This document shows positions 58,375 through 64,000 of a DNA stretch of 64,000 nucleotides, piece by piece. Below the pieces are notes generated by a model that saw nothing but the letters and a program-made list of their open reading frames with translations, was not told the DNA's origin and did not search any database. Within the stretch, counting starts at the first letter, position 1; every line of letters starts with the position of its first letter. Origin of the DNA: Palleronia abyssalis (lineage in GTDB: Bacteria; Pseudomonadota; Alphaproteobacteria; Rhodobacterales; Rhodobacteraceae); assembly GCF_900302445.1 (NCBI RefSeq), contig NZ_ONZF01000002.1, positions 620,001 through 684,000 of the forward strand. The letters are read 5' to 3'. The position numbers and the translations under genes are program-made.

Positions 58375-59289
58375 TCACCCCCGGGGGTGCGCCTTCTCGT
58401 AGACTGACAGCAGGCGCGCGGTGTCCACCCCGGTATACGCCTGGGTCGTCGAAAGCGACGCGTGACCCAGCAATTCCTGGATTGCGCGCAGATCGCCACC
58501 GGCGGCCAGAAGATGCGTCGCGAAGGAATGGCGGAAAGCATGCGGTGTGGCCGAGGCCGGCAGGCCCAGCTGCATCCGCGCCCGTTCGGTCGCCTTGGCG
58601 ATCAGCCGCGCATTCAGCTTCCCGCCCTTCGCACCCCGGAACAGGGGGCTGCCGGGGGTCAGCTCGAACGGGCAGATCTCGCGGTATCGTTCGACCGCGG
58701 CGCGCGCAACGGGCAGGACGGGCACGATCCGCTCTTTCCCGCCCTTGCCGAAGATTCGCAACCGGGCGGGCAGGGGCGCGTCACCCGCATCCAGCCCCAG
58801 CGCTTCCGAGATTCGCAGGCCGCACCCCCAAAGCAGGGTCAGCACGGCCGTGTCGCGTGCGCCGATCCACGGCGTGTCGGTCTGCGATTCCACCGCGCCG
58901 ATCATGTCGCGCGCGGCCTCGACCTCCATCGGGCGTGGCAACTTGCGGGTGAACTTGGGCGACCGGGCCGACAGGATCGCGGTGGCGTCGATCCCCTCGC
59001 GCTCGGACAGCCATCCGGCGAAAGTGCGCACCGCCGACAGCTTGCGTGCCAGCGACCGCGCCTGAAGCCCGCCCGCCCGCTCGGCCGCCATCCATGCGCG
59101 CATGTCGGTCAGGCGGATGCGCGCCAGAAGGGCGGTCCCTGTCTCCTCGCCCAGATGCGCGCCCTGGAACGCCAGAAACCCGGTGACGTCGGCGCAGTAG
59201 GCATCGACGGTCGCCGACGACGCGCCTTCGACCCCGCGCAGATAGTCCAGCCAGCGCGAAAGGCAGTCCGCCAGACCGGGCGAGATCAC
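58375..59289 (-). CDS. xerC: Tyrosine recombinase XerC
   Basis: A 304-residue tyrosine recombinase resolving chromosome dimers at dif with XerD. N-terminal SAM-like domain (LSRWLDYLRGVEGASSATVD). The catalytic part has LLWGCGLRISEALGL (Arg), HAFRHSFATHLLAAGG (His-x-x-Arg) and LGHASLSTTQAYTGVD (His and nucleophilic Tyr). The length and the adjoining DUF484 gene favour XerC over an integrase. Its start overlaps the DUF484 stop by four bases. Confidence 0.94.
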   Translation of the reverse strand: MISPGLADCLSRWLDYLRGVEGASSATVDAYCADVTGFLAFQGAHLGEETGTALLARIRLTDMRAWMAAERAGGLQARSLARKLSAVRTFAGWLSEREGIDATAILSARSPKFTRKLPRPMEVEAARDMIGAVESQTDTPWIGARDTAVLTLLWGCGLRISEALGLDAGDAPLPARLRIFGKGGKERIVPVLPVARAAVERYREICPFELTPGSPLFRGAKGGKLNARLIAKATERARMQLGLPASATPHAFRHSFATHLLAAGGDLRAIQELLGHASLSTTQAYTGVDTARLLSVYEKAHPRG

Positions 59290-59993
59290 GCCAGAAAGCG
59301 GCGCAACGACCGTTCCAGCACGCCCGCGAAGAAGCCCAGAAGGTCGGTCCCCTGTCCCGGCGCGAACTGGTGCGGATCCTCGGCCCCCAGCACAAGCATC
59401 CCCGGCAGGCGCCCTTTGCCAAGATCCAGAACCAGCGTCGCCTCGGACCGCATGGCGCAGGCCCGGTCGCCATAGATGTCCGGATCCCCGCAGGACAGCT
59501 GGCGCAGGGTGACCTTGCGCGGCGCGCCGCCCTTCGAGAGCCCCGCGAACAGGCTGACATAGCCCTGCTCGGCCAGCCCCAGGATGTTCTCAAGCTCGCC
59601 CAGATGCGCGGTCGACCGGTCGCCCCCCGACTCAAGCACCAGCTTGCAGCCATCGACGCGCAGCGTGTCCGCCACCGGGCCCGCAAGCGCGCCCAGAAAG
59701 GCGTCGAACCCTTCATGCTCTAGCAGGTTCAGCACCGCGCGGTGGATCATGTTCGTGCCGGCGAGGTTCTCGTAGGCGGCGGCGATCACGTTGCGGTGCG
59801 TGTCCTCCAGCCGGTCCAGCCGGGCCTCCAGCCGTTCCATCGCGATGGCGCGCATGTCGACGACGTTGCTGCCCTGCGCGCCGTCGGCGGCGGTGGCAAG
59901 AACGCGCATCAGTTCGGTATCGTCAAGGATCTGGTCGGGATCGGACAGCAACTGGTCGCGGACCTTGGGGTCCGTCAGGGGATGGGTACTCAT
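59286..59993 (-). CDS. DUF484 family protein
   Basis: A 235-residue cytosolic protein with an N-terminal helical coiled part (RLEARLDRLEDTHRNVIAAA) and a GAF-like domain (ILGLAEQGYVSLFAGLSKGG, LVLDLGKGRLPGMLVLGAED). DUF484 genes commonly sit upstream of xerC, as here with a four-base overlap, but their function is not established. It is divergent from priA over 146 bases. Confidence 0.92.
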   Translation of the reverse strand: MSTHPLTDPKVRDQLLSDPDQILDDTELMRVLATAADGAQGSNVVDMRAIAMERLEARLDRLEDTHRNVIAAAYENLAGTNMIHRAVLNLLEHEGFDAFLGALAGPVADTLRVDGCKLVLESGGDRSTAHLGELENILGLAEQGYVSLFAGLSKGGAPRKVTLRQLSCGDPDIYGDRACAMRSEATLVLDLGKGRLPGMLVLGAEDPHQFAPGQGTDLLGFFAGVLERSLRRFLA

Positions 59994-60139
59994 GTAAACC
60001 TGCTCGTTTTGTTTTGCGGCAGACTAGCACTGCCTCCGCGCCCCGGCCTAGACGTTTGTCGGCAACGCAAGGCGCATCGGTGCTTTCTTGCGACAGGCGC
60101 CCCCCGGCCTTGCGCGGCGTGCCCGGAGGGGGCATCTGA

Positions 60140-62359
60140 GTGACCTCGCGCCCCCAGATCGCCGGACCCATGCAAGACCGCTTCGCCGAGGGCGACCTGA
60201 TCGCCGTCCTGACCACCCAGCCGCTGGATCGCACGCTGGATTACCGCGCGCCCGCGGGCGGCTGCGGGACGGGTGATTTCGTCGAGGTGCCGCTTGGCCC
60301 GCGCAAGGTCATGGGCGTCGTCTGGGGCGAAGGGGAAGGGGGGTACGACCTGTCGAAGGTCCGCCCCGTGTTCCGCGTGCTGGACGTGCCTTCGATGCGG
60401 GCCGAGATGCAGACCTTCCTGACGCGGGCGGCCGAATACACCCTGACGCCCATGCCCGCGATGCTGCGCCTTGCCACCCGCGCGCCGGGGCTGGGGCAGG
60501 ACGTGAGCTTGCGCAAGGTCTATGCGCGTGGCCCCTCGGACCCCGACCGCATGACCGAGCCGCGCCAGCGTGTGCTGGATGTGCTGGCCGAATATGGTGG
60601 GCTCGCTTTCACGCTGAAGGAACTGGCCGAGATGGCGGGCGTCGGCACCTCGGTCGTGAAGGGGCTAGTCAAGCAAGGCGCGGTCGACGAACGCCAGGCA
60701 CCGCGCGATACCCCCTATCCGCATCTGGACCCGGACATGGCCGGCAAGCCCTTGGCCCCCGACCAAGCCGAGGCCGCCGCGGCCCTGTCGCGCGCCGCGC
60801 AAAGCCGCCGCTATGGCACCACGATGCTGCGCGGCGTCACCGGATCGGGCAAGACCGAGGTCTATCTGGAAGCCGTCGCCGCCTGTCTGAAGGCCGGGCG
60901 GCAGGCGCTGGTGCTGCTGCCCGAGATCGCGCTGACGTCGGAATTCCTGTCGCGGGTCGAGGCGCGGTTCGGCGCGAAGCCCGCCGAGTGGCACCACGGC
61001 GTCACCCAGACCGAACGCCGCCGCTGCTGGAAGATGGCCGCCGAAGATGGCGCGCAACTGGTGGTGGGTGCGCGATCCTCGCTGTTCCTGCCGTTTCGCG
61101 ACCTTGGGCTGATCGTCGTGGATGAGGAACACGACACGTCCTACAAGCAGGAAGACGGGGTCCTTTATTCCGCGCGCGACATGGCCGTGCTGCGCGCCTC
61201 GATCACCGGCGCGCAGGTGGTGCTGGCCTCGGCCACGCCGTCGCTGGAGACCTGGGCGAATGTCGAGGCCGGGAAATACGCCGCGCTGACCCTGACCTCG
61301 CGCTTCGGCGATCGCGCGATGCCCGGGATGCGGGCCATCGACATGCGGACCGAGGATCTGCCGGGCGGCCGCTGGGTCTCGCCCAGTTTGCAGGCGCAGA
61401 TCGCCGACCGGTTGGAGCGGGGAGAGCAGAGCCTGCTGTTCCTCAACCGCCGCGGCTATGCGCCCGTGACCATCTGCCGGGCCTGCGGCGAGATGGTGGG
61501 CTGCGACCAGTGCGACGCGCGCATGGTCGAACACAGGTTCCTCAAACGCCTGGTCTGCCACCAATGCGGCGAGACGAAGCCGATGCCCGAGGCCTGCCCC
61601 TCGTGCAAGGTCGAGGGCAAGCTGGCCCCCGTTGGCCCCGGCGTCGAACGAATGGCCGAGGAGGCCGCCGCCCTGTTCCCAGACGCGCGTGTCGAGGTGC
61701 TGTCGTCGGATATGTATGCCTCCGCCCGCGCGCTGAAGGCGCGGATCGAGGCCATTGCCGAAGGGGCGGCAGACATCGTCGTGGGCACGCAACTGGTCGC
61801 CAAGGGGCACAATTTCCCGCTGCTGACGCTTGTGGGGGTGATCGACGCGGATCTGGGGTTGCAGGGATCCGATCTGCGCGCGGCCGAACGGACGTTCCAG
61901 CTGATGCGTCAGGTCGCGGGCCGCGCGGGCCGGGCCGAGCGTCCGGGCGAGGCGTGGTTGCAGACCTTCCAGCCCGAGCACCACGTCATCAAGGCTATCC
62001 TGTCGGGCGACGAGGACGGGTTCTGGCGGGCCGAGGCGGCCGAGCGGAAGGCCGCGGGCGTGCCGCCCTACGGCAGGATGGCGGGGATCGTCCTGTCCTC
62101 GCCCGACATCCAGGCGGTGTTTGATCTGGGCAACCGGCTGGCCCGCGTGGACGGTCCCCTGCGTCGGATCGGCGCGCAGGTGTTCGGTCCCGCGCCCGCG
62201 CCCATCGCCCGGATCCGGGGGCGGCACCGTCTGCGGATGCTGGTCAAGGCCGAGAAGGGCGCGCCGTTGCAACCGGCGCTGGCGGCGTGGCTGGCGCAGG
62301 TTCCGATCAAGGGCGACATCCGGCTGTCGGTCGATATCGACCCGCAGAGCTTCTATTGA
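60140..62359 (+). CDS. priA: Primosomal replication restart helicase PriA
   Basis: A 739-residue 3'-5' superfamily 2 helicase that reloads replisomes at stalled forks. N-terminal DNA-binding domain, Walker A RGVTGSGKTEVYLEAV, DEEH box VVDEEHDTSYKQED, zinc-binding cysteines (CRACGEMVGCDQC, then CHQCGE and CPSCK), and the helicase C motif ATQLVAKGHNFP-like GTQLVAKGHNFP with RGRAGRAER-like AGRAGRAERPG. The start is GTG 60140 with a GGAGGGGG site; an ATG at 60170 is an alternative. Confidence 0.95.
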   Translation: MTSRPQIAGPMQDRFAEGDLIAVLTTQPLDRTLDYRAPAGGCGTGDFVEVPLGPRKVMGVVWGEGEGGYDLSKVRPVFRVLDVPSMRAEMQTFLTRAAEYTLTPMPAMLRLATRAPGLGQDVSLRKVYARGPSDPDRMTEPRQRVLDVLAEYGGLAFTLKELAEMAGVGTSVVKGLVKQGAVDERQAPRDTPYPHLDPDMAGKPLAPDQAEAAAALSRAAQSRRYGTTMLRGVTGSGKTEVYLEAVAACLKAGRQALVLLPEIALTSEFLSRVEARFGAKPAEWHHGVTQTERRRCWKMAAEDGAQLVVGARSSLFLPFRDLGLIVVDEEHDTSYKQEDGVLYSARDMAVLRASITGAQVVLASATPSLETWANVEAGKYAALTLTSRFGDRAMPGMRAIDMRTEDLPGGRWVSPSLQAQIADRLERGEQSLLFLNRRGYAPVTICRACGEMVGCDQCDARMVEHRFLKRLVCHQCGETKPMPEACPSCKVEGKLAPVGPGVERMAEEAAALFPDARVEVLSSDMYASARALKARIEAIAEGAADIVVGTQLVAKGHNFPLLTLVGVIDADLGLQGSDLRAAERTFQLMRQVAGRAGRAERPGEAWLQTFQPEHHVIKAILSGDEDGFWRAEAAERKAAGVPPYGRMAGIVLSSPDIQAVFDLGNRLARVDGPLRRIGAQVFGPAPAPIARIRGRHRLRMLVKAEKGAPLQPALAAWLAQVPIKGDIRLSVDIDPQSFY

Positions 62360-62382
62360 TCACGGCGGCCCCGGGACCGGCC

Positions 62383-62416
62383 GGCCCTTCGGGGAGGGTA
62401 TTTTGGCAAGGGTGAA
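62383..62416 (-). repeat. Intergenic repeat, partial copy 3 (reverse orientation)
   Basis: The reverse complement begins TTCACCCTTGCCAAAATACC, matching the 5' box of the copies at 18518 and 40222. The downstream hairpins have diverged (CCC-CGAA-GGG and GGCCGGCC remain). It lies between priA and the monooxygenase, just upstream of the latter's start. Confidence 0.6.
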
Positions 62417-62434
62417 GCATAGGGGGGGCAGGGT

Positions 62435-63535
62435 TTGACCGAGGCAATCGTCATCGGGGCTGGGCCCGCTGGTCTCGCCAGTGCGGCGATGCTGAAGAAG
62501 CGGGGGCTGCGGGTGGTGATCCTGGAACGGGCGGAGGCGGCCGCCAGCGCGTGGCGCGCGCATTACGACGGGCTGCGGTTGCATACGGCCAAGGGACGAT
62601 CTGCGCTGCCCGGATTGAAGATGGGGCGGGATCTGCCCCGGTTTCCCAAGCGCGCTGACGTGATTGCCTATTTCGACCGGTATGTCGCGCATCACGGGCT
62701 GGATATCCGGACCGGGGTCGAGGCGACCCATGTCCGCGAAGTCCCGGGAGGATGGCGTGTGGACCATTCCGGGGGGCATTCGACCGCGCGGGTCGTCGTG
62801 TTCGCAACCGGACTGAACGGCCATCCGAATATCCCCGCGCTGCCCGGCTATGACGGGCAGGTGCTGCATTCGTCGCAGTATCGGCGGCCGGGGCAGATCG
62901 CGGCGGGCCGGGTGCTGGTGGTGGGGTTCGGAAACTCCGGCGGGGATATCGCGATGGAGATGGCGCGGGACGGGCGCAAGACCGACCTTTCCGTGCGCGG
63001 CCCCGTAAACATGGTGCCAGAGACGATCCTGGGCGTGCCGACGACCTCGATGGGGATGCTTCGCAGGGCGTTCGGGCCAAGGCTGGCCGACAGGATCGCG
63101 GCACCGCTGATCCGGGCGAAGATCGGCCGGCCGGAAGAGTACGGATTTACCGCGCATTCCAAGGGGCCGCAGACGCGGCTGGTCGAGGATGGCAAGGTGC
63201 CGCTGATCGATCCGGGCGTGTTGCCGCTGATCCGGGAAGGGCGGATCGCCGTGCGCCCGGGGATCGCAGGAGCCGCGGGGCGGGAGGTCCAGTTCACCGA
63301 CGAGACGCGCAACACGTTTGATGCGGTGGTGTTCGCGACTGGGTACAAGGTGGATCTGCGCCCGCTTCTGGGGGCCCGGACGGACGTTCTGGACGACGGG
63401 GGCGCGCCGCGTCGGACGGGCGGGCCGAGCGAGGCGCCGGGGCTTTATTTCATCGCCTATCGTGCCGCGCCGGAGGGGCAGTTGCGCCGCATTGGTATCG
63501 AGGCGCGCGCCATCGCGGCGCATGCGTCGGGGTGA
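62435..63535 (+). CDS. Flavin-containing monooxygenase-like oxidoreductase
   Basis: A 366-residue two-dinucleotide-domain flavoprotein. FAD motif VIGAGPAGLASAAMLKKRGL opens it, VFATGLNGHPNIPALPGY follows, and NADPH motif VLVVGFGNSGGDIAMEMA lies near 175. This layout is that of group B monooxygenases (flavin monooxygenase/YUCCA or Baeyer-Villiger type). The full FMO fingerprint FxGxxxHxxxY is only weakly matched (YDGQVLHSSQY), so substrate and even monooxygenase activity are inferred. The start is TTG 62435 after a strong AGGGGGGG site; no ATG fits. Confidence 0.8.
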   Translation: MTEAIVIGAGPAGLASAAMLKKRGLRVVILERAEAAASAWRAHYDGLRLHTAKGRSALPGLKMGRDLPRFPKRADVIAYFDRYVAHHGLDIRTGVEATHVREVPGGWRVDHSGGHSTARVVVFATGLNGHPNIPALPGYDGQVLHSSQYRRPGQIAAGRVLVVGFGNSGGDIAMEMARDGRKTDLSVRGPVNMVPETILGVPTTSMGMLRRAFGPRLADRIAAPLIRAKIGRPEEYGFTAHSKGPQTRLVEDGKVPLIDPGVLPLIREGRIAVRPGIAGAAGREVQFTDETRNTFDAVVFATGYKVDLRPLLGARTDVLDDGGAPRRTGGPSEAPGLYFIAYRAAPEGQLRRIGIEARAIAAHASG

Positions 63536-63536
63536 C

Positions 63537-63567
63537 GAAAAAGCCCGCCGGAGGCAATCCGGCGGGC
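63537..63567 (-). terminator. Rho-independent terminator of the SurA/PpiC-like gene
   Basis: On the minus strand: GCCCGCCGGA, loop TTGCC, TCCGGCGGGC, then TTTTT (63538-63542). Ten-base perfect stem 63543-63552 with 63558-63567. It lies right after the monooxygenase stop codon and before the minus-strand gene's stop at 63599. Confidence 0.85.
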
Positions 63568-63598
63568 AGGTGCCCTTCTGCGGAAGGGGAGGGGAAAA

Positions 63599-64000
63599 TC
63601 AATCCTCTTCGGCGTCGGACTCGGTGTCCTCGGTTTCGGAGCTATCCGCGTCCGAGCCGCTGTCCATGTCCGAGCTGTCGCTGTCATCGGAACTGTCAGT
63701 GCTGCCGGACTGGCCACCCATCTCGGCCGAGGCTTCGACCGGGTTCCCGTCCGCGTCGTAGTAGACGATCTCGATCTCCTGGCCCATCAGGTCCTCGCGC
63801 ACCTGACCCAGGCGTTCCTGGCGCAGTTGCTGTTCGATCTGCGGGCGCACGGCATCTATCGGGGGCAGTTCCTGCTCGGTATTCGAGGCAACCTCGTCAT
63901 ACGCCGCTTGGACGGCCTCGTCGGTCACAGAGCCTTCCATTTGACGCTGGACATACACCTGAACGATGGCGTCGTCGCGGCTGCGCTCGGCGTTCTCTTC
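63599..64000 (-). CDS. SurA/PpiC-like protein, 3' part, apparently lacking the isomerase domain
   Basis: Only the last ~134 codons are visible; the frame continues past the window edge. RDDAIVQVYVQRQMEGSVTD and EAVQAAYDE resemble the helical chaperone part that precedes the parvulin domain in alphaproteobacterial PpiC/SurA-like proteins. In those, the isomerase domain comes next. Here the chain runs straight into PPIDAVRPQIEQQLRQER, which resembles the segment after that domain. It then ends in an acidic Ser/Asp/Glu tail (SDSSDDSDSSDMDSGSDADS). A periplasmic chaperone-only form is inferred; an isomerase domain could still exist upstream. Confidence 0.6.
   Translation of the reverse strand, partial: EENAERSRDDAIVQVYVQRQMEGSVTDEAVQAAYDEVASNTEQELPPIDAVRPQIEQQLRQERLGQVREDLMGQEIEIVYYDADGNPVEASAEMGGQSGSTDSSDDSDSSDMDSGSDADSSETEDTESDAEED

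Overview
The window is high-GC DNA (about 62-65% where sampled) with dense, tightly overlapping genes. The gene content fits an alphaproteobacterium of the Rhodobacteraceae/Roseobacter type: a bcsABZ cellulose operon, a zinc-free 41-aa ribosomal protein L36, a cytochrome c - xerC - DUF484 block divergent from priA, a ClpS/HemF neighbourhood, and a CheS-CheY-CheA style chemosensory operon. No rRNA, CRISPR array or phage was seen.

Layout. 1-6584: cellulose synthesis operon (bcsA 3' part, bcsB, bcsZ and a TPR protein). 6588-10175: Lrp regulator divergent from alanine dehydrogenase, a DMT exporter and an alpha/beta hydrolase. 10272-10561: rpmJ and tRNA-Val(GAC). 10711-17062: N-formylglutamate amidohydrolase, DNA polymerase IV, an asparagine synthetase/nitrilase pair, and a divergent FAD oxidoreductase/MnmD methyltransferase pair. 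17170-19284: a second DMT exporter, a small secreted protein and a GST. 19410-22726: ku-ligD, a complete bacterial end-joining pair.

22786-31126 is foreign-looking. It opens with a heavily decayed IS5-family transposase, which had to be read across several frames. Next comes a minus-strand chemosensory operon (STAS-cheY-cheA-cheW-cheW-cheR-cheB) at roughly 45-50% GC. A divergent soluble coiled-coil protein at about 57% GC, perhaps the array's input protein, completes it. A 49-nt strong hairpin lies just after that gene, before mscL.

31342-48469 returns to core functions: mscL, a ThDP enzyme, hemolysin III family protein, GNAT, smc, pfkB, polA, rluE-like pseudouridine synthase, gamma-glutamylcyclotransferase-like protein, hemF, an SDR with a non-canonical active site, an RsmC-like methyltransferase, clpS and a HAD hydrolase. 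48665-64000: a D,D-carboxypeptidase with a C-terminal SPOR-like region, a metallophosphoesterase/lipid-kinase pair, the yejABEF peptide importer, membrane cytochrome c, xerC, DUF484, priA, a flavin monooxygenase, and the 3' end of a SurA/PpiC-like protein that appears to lack its isomerase domain.

The strongest items for follow-up are the low-GC chemosensory island with its IS scar, the 31192-31240 hairpin, the SDR lacking the catalytic lysine, a three-copy intergenic element with two compensatory hairpins, and the truncated SurA/PpiC-like protein. I found no wholly new system. The chemosensory island with an unrecognised coiled-coil partner is the best candidate.
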